Assembly (NCBI GenBank): GCA_030837825.1
Contig: JAUQYB010000117.1
Coordinates: 1 to 29,809 of the forward strand
Length of the DNA stretch: 29,809 nt
Direction of reading: 5' to 3'
Source of the DNA: Albidovulum sp.
GTDB taxonomy: Bacteria > Pseudomonadota > Alphaproteobacteria > Rhodobacterales > Rhodobacteraceae
The translations under genes were made by a program, and so were the position numbers. Below, one piece after another: positions 1-7,404 of the stretch (positions are counted from its first letter, which is position 1; the number at the start of each line of letters is the position of its first letter). The notes beneath the pieces were generated by a model, which was not told where the DNA came from, made no database searches, and saw nothing but the letters and a program-made list of their open reading frames with translations.

Positions 1-29
1 GGGCGGGGATGCCTATTACACGCTCCACG

Positions 30-154
30 CTCGGGCGGCGATCCGGGCGGGGATGCGCGGTTGTAGCTCAGTCGGTTAGAGTACCGGCCTGTCACGCCGG
101 GGGTCGCGGGTTCGAGCCCCGTCAACCGCGCCACCCGCCCCCGGATCGCCCGAG
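30..154. repeat. Imperfect inverted repeat enclosing tRNA-Asp copy 1
   Basis: The sequence at 30-51 (CTCGGGCGGCGATCCGGG and following) matches the reverse complement of 134-154 (CTCGGGCGATCCGGGGGCGGG) apart from a 3-nt insertion and small differences in a G run. The arms lie just outside the two ends of tRNA-Asp copy 1. In RNA they could pair into a long stem that presents the tRNA as a branch. A processing role is inference; high GC content makes partly complementary stretches easier to find by chance. Confidence 0.5.
57..133 (+). tRNA. tRNA-Asp (anticodon GTC), copy 1
   Basis: The sequence folds as a cloverleaf. The acceptor strand GCGGTTG (57-63) pairs with CAACCGC (123-129), followed by discriminator G130 and an encoded CCA (131-133). 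The anticodon stem CGGCC/CCGGG region holds the loop TGTCACG with anticodon GTC, and the T-arm is GCGGG-TTCGAGC-CCCGT. It decodes Asp codons GAC and GAT. It is identical to the copy at 176-252, and the 4 nt before each gene are also the same, which suggests a tandem duplication with a period of 119 nt. Confidence 0.97.
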
Positions 155-175
155 TGTCCCCTTGGGGGCCCATGC

Positions 176-252
176 GCGGTTGTAGCTCAGTCGGTTAGAG
201 TACCGGCCTGTCACGCCGGGGGTCGCGGGTTCGAGCCCCGTCAACCGCGCCA
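176..252 (+). tRNA. tRNA-Asp (anticodon GTC), copy 2
   Basis: This is identical to the tRNA-Asp at 57-133 over the whole gene, including the encoded CCA at 250-252. The acceptor stem is GCGGTTG (176-182) with CAACCGC (242-248). Only 42 nt separate the two genes, so they are probably transcribed as one precursor and separated by RNase P and 3' processing. Confidence 0.97.
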
Positions 253-536
253 TTCCCCTCCCATTCCCTTCCCTCGCCGGCTGAACCCCGCCGATGGATC
301 GCGGTGTCCGGCAACGGACTGCCGATCCGGTCGCGCGATCCGGTGCGGCCCCGTCACGGCCGCGTCACCCCCGATCAACCCGGCGTGTCACCCCCTTCCT
401 GCTCCGTCCGCGCCGGCTACGTTCTGCGTTGAAACCGCGGCTCGCCGGGCGGAACCAACCCGCCGACGCGACGGACCGGGACGGTTTCGCAAGGTGGCCC
501 CGACCCGACGGGCGGGGCCCGGACGGAGTGACGCAG
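253..536. other. Intergenic region between tRNA-Asp and the DUF1344-type gene
   Basis: No convincing gene is visible here. The reading frame of the downstream gene stays open back to 294, but the upstream part is Arg/Pro-rich and a good signal peptide begins only at 537. Two short near-direct repeats of GTCACCCCC occur at about 364-372 and 386-394. They could be operator half-sites, but nothing identifies a regulator. No confident -35/-10 pair was found. Confidence 0.4.
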
Positions 537-812
537 ATGCGTTTCCACATTCTTCCCCTCGTGCTCGTGACCGCGCTTGGCGCAACCTCGGTGGCCTATG
601 CCTCCGAGACGACGACCGGCATGATCAAGTCCTTCGACATGAAGGCGCGCACGCTCACGCTCGAGGACGGCACGATCTACATGCTGCCCGGCGCCTTCAA
701 GGATCCCGGCCTGAAGGTCGGCGAGAAGGTCAGCGTGCTGTGGGACAAGAACGGCAACGCCGGCAACTCGAACCAGCAGCGCGACGCGGTTTCCGTGACC
801 GTCGTCAAGTGA
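537..812 (+). CDS. Small secreted DUF1344-type protein
   Basis: The product has 91 aa. Residues 1-21 form a typical Sec signal peptide (basic start, a hydrophobic core of about 14 residues, cleavage after AYA), so the mature protein of about 70 aa should be periplasmic. The mature part (TTGMIKSFDMKARTLTLEDG, then a YMLPGAF segment and KVGEKVSVLWD) resembles the DUF1344 family of small alphaproteobacterial proteins with a beta-barrel-like repeat. Their function is not known. The ATG at 537 was chosen over upstream in-frame starts because the signal peptide begins there and GGAG lies 8-10 nt upstream. It stands alone between the tRNA-Asp pair and an intrinsic terminator. No cysteine or catalytic motif is present. 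Confidence 0.82.
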   Translation: MRFHILPLVLVTALGATSVAYASETTTGMIKSFDMKARTLTLEDGTIYMLPGAFKDPGLKVGEKVSVLWDKNGNAGNSNQQRDAVSVTVVK

Positions 813-832
813 TCGACGCCGGGAGTGATCGG

Positions 833-859
833 CGGGGGCCTTCGGGCCCCCGTTTTTTT
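833..859 (+). terminator. Intrinsic terminator of the DUF1344-type gene
   Basis: A perfect 8-bp stem CGGGGGCC/GGCCCCCG with a TTCG tetraloop (833-852) is followed by seven T residues (853-859). It begins 20 nt after the stop codon at 812. It is the clearest rho-independent terminator in the window. Confidence 0.95.
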
Positions 860-907
860 CGGGGCCTCCGCCGCAGCGCCAGCGGGCGGGGAAGGGAGCC
901 TCCGGCG

Positions 908-933
908 GGGGTATTTCGGCAACGAAGAAGCCG
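908..933 (+). repeat. Dispersed 26-nt intergenic repeat, copy 1
   Basis: The core GGGGTATTTCGGCAACGAAG, continuing AAGCCG, is identical over 26 nt to copy 2 (8581-8606) and closely matches copy 3 (25081-25106, minus strand). This copy lies after the terminator of the plus-strand DUF1344-type gene and just beyond the 3' end of the minus-strand acetyltransferase gene. Confidence 0.85.
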
Positions 934-939
934 GAAGGG

Positions 940-1416
940 TCAGAGCGTCATCCGGTAGCGGATATGGCCGTCGTCCCCGGCGTAGCGGTCGTAGAGGGCG
1001 CGGGCGCGGGCATTTTCCTGATCGGTATGCCAGTAGAGCCGGTGCCAGCCCTGCGCGCGGGCCAGCGCGACCAGATCGTCGAGAAGCGCACGGCCGATGC
1101 CGGCGCCGCGCGCCGGGGCATCGACATAGAGGTCTTCGAGATAGCAGTCGTCGCCCGCGACCCAGCTCGACGGGTGGTGCTGGTGGATGGCGAAGCCGAG
1201 GAGGCGCCCGTCCCGGAGCGCCAGCCGCGCCTTGAGGGGAGAGCTGCGGTCGATCAGCCGTGCCCAGGTGGAAGCGGTCACCTCGGGCGGAAGCGTCAGG
1301 TCGTAGAAGGCGAGGTAGCCGGCCCAGAGGTCCCGCCAGGCGGCCTCGTCGCCGTGACCGGCATCGCGGATCGCAAGCCCGGCCGCGGCGGACGGGGCAG
1401 GGGTGGAGGGCGTCAT
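940..1416 (-). CDS. GNAT family N-acetyltransferase
   Basis: The product has 158 aa and is predicted to be cytosolic. It has the GNAT fold signature. The strand-4 segment CYLEDLYVDAPARGAGIGRAL (residues 91-111) contains the acetyl-CoA pyrophosphate loop R-G-A-G-I-G-R (103-109), and the C-terminal part WHTDQENARARALYDRY is typical of motif B (N/A-x-x-A-x-x-x-Y). It should transfer an acetyl group from acetyl-CoA to an amine, but the substrate cannot be read from the sequence. The ATG at 1416 overlaps the TGA of the upstream dipeptidase gene as ATGA, so the two are probably translationally coupled and in one operon. Acetyltransferases of this type often act on small molecules or peptides; a link to peptide breakdown by the neighbour is inference only. 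Confidence 0.9.
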   Translation of the reverse strand: MTPSTPAPSAAAGLAIRDAGHGDEAAWRDLWAGYLAFYDLTLPPEVTASTWARLIDRSSPLKARLALRDGRLLGFAIHQHHPSSWVAGDDCYLEDLYVDAPARGAGIGRALLDDLVALARAQGWHRLYWHTDQENARARALYDRYAGDDGHIRYRMTL

Positions 1417-2780
1417 TGCAGCGCGGCGAGGATGCGCGCCCAGGAGCGGATGCCCTTGTGGAAGCTCTCGACGTCGTATTTCTCGTTCGGGCTGTGGATC
1501 AGGTCGTCGTCCTTGCCGAAGCCGATCAGCATCGCGTCCATGCCGAGGACCGTGCGGAAGAAGCCCGCGATCGGGATCGAGCCGCCGCAGCCGACATAGG
1601 CCGCCGGCCGGCCCCACTCCTCGCCGAGTGCCTTGCGCGCGGCCTCGAAGGCCGGGTCGGAAATGTCCATCACGCCGGCCTCGCTGGCGCCGTGGCCGTG
1701 GAACGCCACCTGGCAGTCGAAGGGAACCATCGTGCGGACATGGTTGCGGAAATTGTCGCGCAGCCGATGCGGGTCCTGGCCCGGCACCAGCCGGAACGAG
1801 ACCTTGGCATGGGCCTCGGACGGCAGCACGGTCTTGAAGCCGGCCCCGGTGTAGCCGCCCCAGATGCCGTTGATCTCGCAGGTCGGCCGCGACCAGAGCA
1901 TCTCGAGCGGCGTGCGGTCGTGCTCTCCCGCCGGGACCGAAAGCCCGACCTCGCCGAGGAACCGTGCGTGGTCGAAGCCGAGTGCCTGCCACTGGGCGCG
2001 CACCGCGTCGGGCAGTTCCGCCACGCCCTCGTAGAAGCCGGGCACGGTGATCCGGCCGGCTTCGTCGTGGAGCGAGGCGAGGATCCGCGTCAGAACCCGG
2101 ATCGGGTTCATCGCCGCGCCGCCATACATGCCCGAATGCAGGTCCTTGTCCGGCCCGGTGATGGTGATCTCCTCGCCGAGAAGGCCGCGCAGCATGGTGG
2201 TGATCGCCGGCTGCGAGTCGAAGAGCCCGGTGTCGCAGATCAGCGCCAGGTCGGCCTTGAGCTCCTCGCGGTGCGCCTCCATGAAGGGGACGAGCGAGGG
2301 CGAGCCGGATTCTTCCTCGCCCTCGAGGAAGACCGTCAGCCGGCCGGGCAGGGCGCCGTGGACGTGTTTCCAGGCCCGGCAGGCCTCGACGAAGGTCATG
2401 AGCTGGCCCTTGTCGTCGGCGGCGCCGCGGGCACGGATCACCCGGCCCTTCGCGGTCTCCTCGACCGCCGGATCAAACGGATCGCGGTGCCACAGTTCGA
2501 GCGGATCGACCGGCTGGACGTCGTAATGGCCGTAGAACAGGAGGTGCCGGCCGCCGGTCCCGCCGTGGCCCACCACCATCGGATGGCCGGGCGTCGCCCG
2601 CGCGCTCGCGTCGAAGCCGAGGCCCCGCAGGTCCTCGGCGAGCCAGTCGGCGGCGCGGGCGCAGTCCGCCCTGTAGGCCGGATCGGTGGAGATCGAGGGG
2701 ATGCGCAGGAGCGCGAAGAGGCGGTCCATCGCCTCGGGAAGGGTTTCGTCGATGCGCGACAGGACAGCGTCGAGGGTCAT
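1413..2780 (-). CDS. M20 family metallopeptidase (dipeptidase, CNDP/ArgE/DapE-like)
   Basis: The product has 455 aa, a usual length for M20 dipeptidases. The di-zinc site is recognisable: H85 and D87 in YGHYDVQP, the bridging Asp in the ADDKG segment (122-123), the general base and metal-ligand pair E156/E157 in EGEEESGS, D184 in CDTGLFD, and H441 in the C-terminal ESFHKG. The internal dimerisation domain is present. Members hydrolyse dipeptides or N-acyl amino acids in the cytosol; the exact substrate is unknown. The start at 2780 has AAGGAG about 6 nt upstream; a longer reading from 2828 lacks this support. It is the first gene of a pair with the GNAT gene (ATGA overlap). TATAGT (2866-2871, minus) and TACAAT (2827-2832, minus) are possible -10 elements, without a good -35. 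Confidence 0.93.
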   Translation of the reverse strand: MTLDAVLSRIDETLPEAMDRLFALLRIPSISTDPAYRADCARAADWLAEDLRGLGFDASARATPGHPMVVGHGGTGGRHLLFYGHYDVQPVDPLELWHRDPFDPAVEETAKGRVIRARGAADDKGQLMTFVEACRAWKHVHGALPGRLTVFLEGEEESGSPSLVPFMEAHREELKADLALICDTGLFDSQPAITTMLRGLLGEEITITGPDKDLHSGMYGGAAMNPIRVLTRILASLHDEAGRITVPGFYEGVAELPDAVRAQWQALGFDHARFLGEVGLSVPAGEHDRTPLEMLWSRPTCEINGIWGGYTGAGFKTVLPSEAHAKVSFRLVPGQDPHRLRDNFRNHVRTMVPFDCQVAFHGHGASEAGVMDISDPAFEAARKALGEEWGRPAAYVGCGGSIPIAGFFRTVLGMDAMLIGFGKDDDLIHSPNEKYDVESFHKGIRSWARILAALQ

Positions 2781-3020
2781 GGCGGGCTCCTTGTGGGTCG
2801 GGCGCGACCGTAGCAGGTGGACCGGCATTGTACAGCTGTCGCCAACCGCACGGGGGCGGGTAGGGACTATAGCGGATTTCGTCCTGCCCGGGCCAGTTCC
2901 GGCAGTCCTCTTTCTTGATTGCTGCCGGTAGGGGCGGCGCGATCGCTGTCACTGGAGGAAGCGTCCACAATGTTGCCAGAAACCTGAACTATCGAGCAGA
3001 AAAGATTCGCAGGATTTCAA
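2781..3020. promoter_or_regulatory. Divergent intergenic region, dipeptidase / DUF4034-like gene
   Basis: This 240-nt region lies between divergent start codons and must hold promoters for both sides. A perfect 7-bp inverted repeat CCGGCAG/CTGCCGG (2899-2905 and 2922-2928) with a 16-nt spacer could be an operator or a hairpin. GC content falls towards the plus-strand gene. No -35/-10 pair is strong enough to call. Confidence 0.4.
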
Positions 3021-4580
3021 ATGCTTCGCTTCATTCTTCTGGGTTTCACCGCCGCCGCGAACGCCGCCTTTGCGTGTGACGATGCGCCGCCGAGCCTTGC
3101 GCTGCGGGATGCGATCTACTCGCACGACATTGACCGCGTTCAAGCTCTGGCCGATGAGAACCAGACGCTGCTTGAATCCGGGCAACGGACTGCCGAAGAC
3201 ACGCGCTGCCTTTTCCGGCACTTCACGAAACTGCGGCCCGAGACCTTTGAACTTGTCGACGAATGGCTGAAAAGCCATCCCGACTCGCCTTATGCGCATA
3301 CCGCGAAAGCCTGGGTTGACTACAGTGTAAGCTGGCAAATCCGTGGGGAGCGTACAGCGCGCGAAACCTATCCCGCGGCGCTTTCGAAATTCGACGAACT
3401 CCAGCAAGAGGCTCGGGAACACGCGGAACTGGCCTATCGCAACCGTCCGAGGCTGATCGCCGCGTCGGATGCCGTGATCAAGCTCGCGATGACGCGCCGT
3501 CAAACGCAAAGGCGAGATTTGGTGCTGCGGGAGGTCATGGCGACCGATGCCAATGCAGGGACCCTCGAGCGTGCGGTCGCCACGGTGGTGCGCGGCTGGG
3601 GCGGCACATGGGAGGAAGGCGCGGCCATGTGCGACACCTACGCGCAGCGTGTCCCGGATGCGGTGCCGAACGCGGCAACGCGCTGCAAGCTGCCGCTCGC
3701 CCGAGGGTTTAAGGAACAATGGGATTGGATGAACGAAACGCTGGCGACCGGAAACTATCCTGATTTCGATTACCTGCGGCTCGACTTCATTCTCATCCCC
3801 GAAGCCAGCCGGGACGTGGCAGAAATCGCGTATCGGGTGTTGTCTGACGAGAAATACGACCTGTCCCGCCATACCACGGACTATGATGTCCTTGCGTTGA
3901 AATACGGCCTGCCACTTATGACCGAGACGATCTCAAGGAGGCGCCATGCCAAGGCCGAGCGCGAACTTGAGCAATCGCCCTTTTCGCTGGCTGTCCTGAA
4001 AATGCTCGGTGAACCACTCCTCACCAGTGCTGAAGGTGACGACGGCCAACTTACGATCAGCGTGCTGGAGAGGCCGACGCCTCAGCAGGTACTCGACTAT
4101 GCACGCAGGGCCGTGCAGGCCTCGCCCTACAGCCCTGACGCCTGGACGGACCTGCATACATTCATGGCGCAAGACGGCAAGATCACCAACGTGTCGCTGT
4201 CCGAACCCTACCGCGTGAATGCGATCGTCTATGACAATCATAGCCCCGCGCGGCTGTCCGACTATATGCTCCAGAAGCTTTTCGAATATGACGCCTTTCA
4301 GCGCGTGAAGGCCGGGACTTTGCCGACAGAGAGCATGTCGATGTTCGACGGCATCGAAGAAGCGGACGATCTGATATGCCCCGTGGTCCGCGCGAACAGA
4401 CTGCTCGAGGGCGTCTGCGACGCACTTTACCGGCCGGGCTGCGACCTGGACCCGGGTATGGAAAGCGCGGTCGCCATGCTGGAAGAGAAGGCGAAAGCTG
4501 AGGACATCTGCCTAAAGGAACGCACGCGGCCTCTGGCCGAGCTCGCCTTCGCGCCCATGCCGCTTCCGGACGAAAAATAG
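3021..4580 (+). CDS. Exported DUF4034-like protein
   Basis: The product has 519 aa. Residues 1-18 form a signal peptide (MLRFILLGFTAAANAAFA) directly followed by Cys19. The -3 to -1 residues AFA fit signal peptidase I better than a lipobox, although a lipoprotein is not excluded. The mature protein is helical and hydrophilic. It has the pattern of DUF4034 proteins: an N-terminal segment about a short interval and a large remainder, a WLKSHPDSPYAHTAKAWVDY stretch and an iRGER segment. That assignment comes from pattern memory and the function is unknown. The TPR-like alternation of helices suggests a binding scaffold. A 60-nt sample counted by hand gives 60% GC, against 72% in a sample of the aminotransferase gene, and AT-ending codons are frequent. 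This may indicate horizontal acquisition. It is monocistronic, and AGGA lies about 7 nt before the ATG. Confidence 0.8.
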   Translation: MLRFILLGFTAAANAAFACDDAPPSLALRDAIYSHDIDRVQALADENQTLLESGQRTAEDTRCLFRHFTKLRPETFELVDEWLKSHPDSPYAHTAKAWVDYSVSWQIRGERTARETYPAALSKFDELQQEAREHAELAYRNRPRLIAASDAVIKLAMTRRQTQRRDLVLREVMATDANAGTLERAVATVVRGWGGTWEEGAAMCDTYAQRVPDAVPNAATRCKLPLARGFKEQWDWMNETLATGNYPDFDYLRLDFILIPEASRDVAEIAYRVLSDEKYDLSRHTTDYDVLALKYGLPLMTETISRRRHAKAERELEQSPFSLAVLKMLGEPLLTSAEGDDGQLTISVLERPTPQQVLDYARRAVQASPYSPDAWTDLHTFMAQDGKITNVSLSEPYRVNAIVYDNHSPARLSDYMLQKLFEYDAFQRVKAGTLPTESMSMFDGIEEADDLICPVVRANRLLEGVCDALYRPGCDLDPGMESAVAMLEEKAKAEDICLKERTRPLAELAFAPMPLPDEK

Positions 4581-4613
4581 TCATTGTGCCTGCCGTCTCG
4601 GCCGGCTGATGCG

Positions 4614-4657
4614 AATTGCCGGCCTGCGTTCGCCCGCAGCGCCGGCCAGCGGCAATT
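4614..4657. terminator. Large hairpin between the DUF4034-like gene and hemA
   Basis: An inverted repeat with stem GCCGGCCTGCG (4618-4628) pairs with CGCAG (4635-4639) and GCCGGC (4641-4646), with one bulged C and a 6-nt loop. AATT arms at 4614-4617 and 4654-4657 could extend it. No long T run follows, so it may be a rho-independent terminator of weak form, an mRNA 3' stabiliser, or part of hemA control. It lies 34 nt after the stop of the upstream gene. Confidence 0.5.
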
Positions 4658-4679
4658 TGTACCCTCGTCCGGCGCGGAT

Positions 4680-4693
4680 TTGACCGTTATCAA
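4680..4693 (+). promoter_or_regulatory. Putative FNR/FnrL box upstream of hemA
   Basis: TTGAC-CGTT-ATCAA matches the FNR-family consensus TTGAT-N4-ATCAA at 9 of 10 positions. Its centre is about 71 nt before the hemA ATG. In Rhodobacter sphaeroides hemA is known to be under FnrL control, which raises tetrapyrrole synthesis when oxygen is low, so the match and context agree. Binding here is inferred. Confidence 0.75.
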
Positions 4694-4757
4694 GGACGCC
4701 GGCGTGAGATGGCCCTATGGCCCCGAGGGGACGGACGGAAAAGCCGGGAGATGGCAG

Positions 4758-5981
4758 ATGGACTATGACGCACAGCTCGACCGGGCGCTTCAGCGCCTGC
4801 ATGACGAGGGCCGCTACCGCACCTTCATCGACATCGAGCGCCGCAACGGCCGGTTCCCCAGGGCGATCTGGACGCGCCCCGACGGCACCGAGAAGGAAAT
4901 CACCGTCTGGTGCGGCAACGACTACCTCGGCATGGGCCAGCATCCGGTGGTGCTCGCCGCGATGCACGAGGCGCTGGACGCGGCCGGGGCGGGCTCCGGC
5001 GGCACCCGCAACATCTCCGGCACCACGGTCTACCACAAGCGGCTCGAGGCCGAGATCGCCGACCTTCACCGCAAGGAAGCGGCGCTGGTCTTCACCTCGG
5101 CCTATATCGCCAACGACGCGACGCTCTCGACCCTGCCGAAGCTGTTTCCCGGGCTGATCATCTATTCCGACGAGCTGAACCACGCCTCGATGATCGAGGG
5201 GATCAGGCGCAACGGCGGGGCCAAGCGGGTCTTCCGCCACAACGATGTGGAGCACCTGCGGGCGCTGATGGCGGCCGACGATCCGGCGGCGCCGAAGCTC
5301 GTCGCCTTCGAGTCGGTCTATTCGATGGACGGCGACATCAGCCCGATGGAGGCGATCTGCGACGCCGCGAAGGATTTCGGCGCGCTGACCTACCTCGACG
5401 AGGTCCATGCCGTCGGCATGTATGGCCCGCGCGGCGGCGGCGTGGCTGAGAAGCTGGGGCTGATGGGCCGGATCGACATCATCAACGCCACGCTCGCCAA
5501 GGCCTACGGCGTGATGGGCGGCTACATCGCCTCGACCGCGAAGATGGTCGACGCGATCCGCTCCTACGCGCCGGGATTCATCTTCACCACCTCGCTGCCG
5601 CCGGCGGTGGCGGCGGGGGCGGCGGCCTCGGTCCGCTACGTCAAGACGGCGCAGCATCTGCGAGACAAGCAGCAGGAACACGCCCGCATCCTCAAGGCGC
5701 GGCTTCGCGCGCTCGGCCTGCCGATCATCGACCGCGGCACCCATATCGTGCCGGTGCACGTGGGCGATCCGGTGCACTGCAAGAAGATCTCGGACATGCT
5801 TCTGGAGCACCACGGGATCTATGTGCAGCCGATCAACTTCCCGACCGTGCCGCGCGGCACCGAGCGGCTGCGTTTCACGCCCTCGCCGGTGCATACGCCC
5901 GAGGATATCGAATGCCTCGTCCGCGCGATGGACAAACTCTGGGCACATTGCGCGCTGAATCGCGCCGAACTGTCCGCCTGA
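4758..5981 (+). CDS. hemA: 5-aminolevulinate synthase
   Basis: The product has 407 aa and follows the Rhodobacter HemA sequence closely from its first residues (MDY...[17 protein letters not shown]) to its end (CALNRAE). It is a PLP-dependent homodimeric cytosolic enzyme that condenses glycine and succinyl-CoA to 5-aminolevulinate, the first step of haem, bacteriochlorophyll and cobalamin synthesis by the C4 route. The Schiff-base lysine is K248 (TLAKAYG), D214 in DEVHAVG contacts the pyridine nitrogen, and the [13 protein letters not shown] loop (77-89) holds substrate-binding residues. K248 and D214 have the same numbers as in the characterised Rhodobacter capsulatus enzyme. The frame is open upstream, but the ATG at 4758 gives exactly the family N-terminus. 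An FnrL-like box lies upstream, which suggests oxygen-responsive transcription. Confidence 0.98.
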   Translation: MDYDAQLDRALQRLHDEGRYRTFIDIERRNGRFPRAIWTRPDGTEKEITVWCGNDYLGMGQHPVVLAAMHEALDAAGAGSGGTRNISGTTVYHKRLEAEIADLHRKEAALVFTSAYIANDATLSTLPKLFPGLIIYSDELNHASMIEGIRRNGGAKRVFRHNDVEHLRALMAADDPAAPKLVAFESVYSMDGDISPMEAICDAAKDFGALTYLDEVHAVGMYGPRGGGVAEKLGLMGRIDIINATLAKAYGVMGGYIASTAKMVDAIRSYAPGFIFTTSLPPAVAAGAAASVRYVKTAQHLRDKQQEHARILKARLRALGLPIIDRGTHIVPVHVGDPVHCKKISDMLLEHHGIYVQPINFPTVPRGTERLRFTPSPVHTPEDIECLVRAMDKLWAHCALNRAELSA

Positions 5982-6092
5982 CGCCATCCGTCGTCGCATT
6001 CGCCCTTGCCGTGTGGTATGAAATTCCCAATAGGACGGCAGGGGTAAGACGAATCGTCGGCCGCCTGGGGACAACGGTACGGGGCAGTGGGA

Positions 6093-7322
6093 ATGATCGG
6101 GCGGAGGGTGCCACCTTCGGCGCAGGAATCGGACAAACCCAAGGGGTTTGACGACTACGAACTGCGGCTCGGCGACATCATGCGCGGAGAACGCGCCACG
6201 CTCGCCAAATCCCTCCTCGACGTGCAGCGCGAACTGAAGATCAAGGCGAGCTACATCGCGGCGATCGAGAACTGCGATGTCTCGGCCTTCGAAACCCCGG
6301 GATTCGTGGCGGGTTATGTGCGCTCCTACGCGCGATACCTCGGCATGGACCCGGAAACGACGTTCCGCCGCTTCTGCCAGGAAGCGAATTTCACCGTTGC
6401 GCACGGCATGTCGGCGGCGGCCTCCGGCCCGGTCGTGGCGCGGCGCAAGGTCGAATACGCCGACCCGCTCGCCAATCCCAATGCCAGCTTCGTGCCGCGC
6501 GGCGAGGCGATCTGGTCGGGCATCCAGCCGGGTGCTGTGGGCTCCATCCTCGTCCTTCTCCTCCTGATCGGCGGGATCGGCTATGGCGGCTGGTCGGTGC
6601 TGCAGGAGGTGCAGAAGGTCACCCTTGCCCCGGTCGACCAGGCCCCGGGCGTGGTGGCCGACCTCGACCCGCTGGCCGGCGCCGGCAAGACGCTGGCCGA
6701 CCAGCAGGACAGCGGCGAGGTCGCGCTGGCGGCGCTGCCGGGCCAGGACGCACTGCCGCCCGCTCCGGACGCGCTCGACCGGCTCTACCGGCCCCAGGCG
6801 CTCGACGTGCCGGTCCTGGTGGCGCGCGACGGGCCGATCGCGGCGATCGATCCGCACAGCGTGGGCCTGCTGCCGGTGGCAGAGACCCAGACAGCCGAGG
6901 CCGCGCAGGTCCAGCCGCAGCCAGCCTTCGGCGAGACGCCGGTGCAGGTCGTCGCCGCCGACGCGCCCGAGGTGGAGCTTCTGGCGGTGCGCCCGGCCTG
7001 GGTGCGGGTGCAGGCGGCGGACGGAACCGTGATCTTCGAGAAGATCCTCGATGCCGGCGAACGCTATGCGCTGCCCAAGCTCGAGGAGCCGCCGGTGATG
7101 CGGGTGGGCGAGTCGGGCGCGCTCTACTTCGCGGTCAACGGCCAGACCTACGGGCCGGCGGGCGAGCGCGGCTCGGTCACCAAGAACCTCGTGCTGTCGC
7201 CGGAGGCGCTGACCGGGAAATATGCGCTGGCAGACCTGGAAAGCGACGCCGACCTTGCGAAATATTCCACCGCAGTGGCCGATGCCGCCGCCGTGGTGCC
7301 CGAGGCGCCCGCCACCGAGTGA
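6093..7322 (+). CDS. RodZ-like HTH transmembrane protein
   Basis: The product has 409 aa. It has an N-terminal helix-turn-helix domain of the RodZ type (HTH_25; about residues 22-100, including LDVQRELKIKASYIAAIE and the GFVAGYVRSYARYLG segment), one transmembrane helix (about 148-170, very rich in Leu, Ile and Gly), a long Pro/Ala-rich linker (about 175-300), and a C-terminal DUF4115-like beta domain (about 300-375, WVRVQAADGTVIFEKIL...GAGE-type). RodZ links MreB filaments to the cell-wall elongation machinery across the inner membrane. A role in rod-shape control is therefore likely but not shown. The ATG at 6093 is preferred because GGGG lies 8 nt upstream; an in-frame GTG at 6087 is possible. 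It precedes ispG by 82 nt, a gene order I recall from other alphaproteobacteria. Confidence 0.88.
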   Translation: MIGRRVPPSAQESDKPKGFDDYELRLGDIMRGERATLAKSLLDVQRELKIKASYIAAIENCDVSAFETPGFVAGYVRSYARYLGMDPETTFRRFCQEANFTVAHGMSAAASGPVVARRKVEYADPLANPNASFVPRGEAIWSGIQPGAVGSILVLLLLIGGIGYGGWSVLQEVQKVTLAPVDQAPGVVADLDPLAGAGKTLADQQDSGEVALAALPGQDALPPAPDALDRLYRPQALDVPVLVARDGPIAAIDPHSVGLLPVAETQTAEAAQVQPQPAFGETPVQVVAADAPEVELLAVRPAWVRVQAADGTVIFEKILDAGERYALPKLEEPPVMRVGESGALYFAVNGQTYGPAGERGSVTKNLVLSPEALTGKYALADLESDADLAKYSTAVADAAAVVPEAPATE

Positions 7323-7404
7323 CCCCGCCGGGTGATCCCGCCGCATTGCCGTGGTTGGCCGGGCGGTCTATCTATCGCCCGAGCGAACGCGTGCCGAGGC
7401 TGAC

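Noticed and set aside
309..324. A 16-nt match GGCAACGGACTGCCGA between the region before the DUF1344-type gene and the DUF4034-like gene (about 3181-3196)
   Set aside because: The match does not extend, and one such match is not unlikely in a 30-kb GC-rich window. No repeat family is supported.
4581..7346. A 921-codon minus-strand open frame antisense to hemA and the RodZ-like gene
   Set aside because: The product is rich in Arg, His and Gly with no domain, and lies opposite clearly coding genes. Similar long antisense frames at 15932-18148, 18475-20736 and 21443-23278 were rejected for the same reason.
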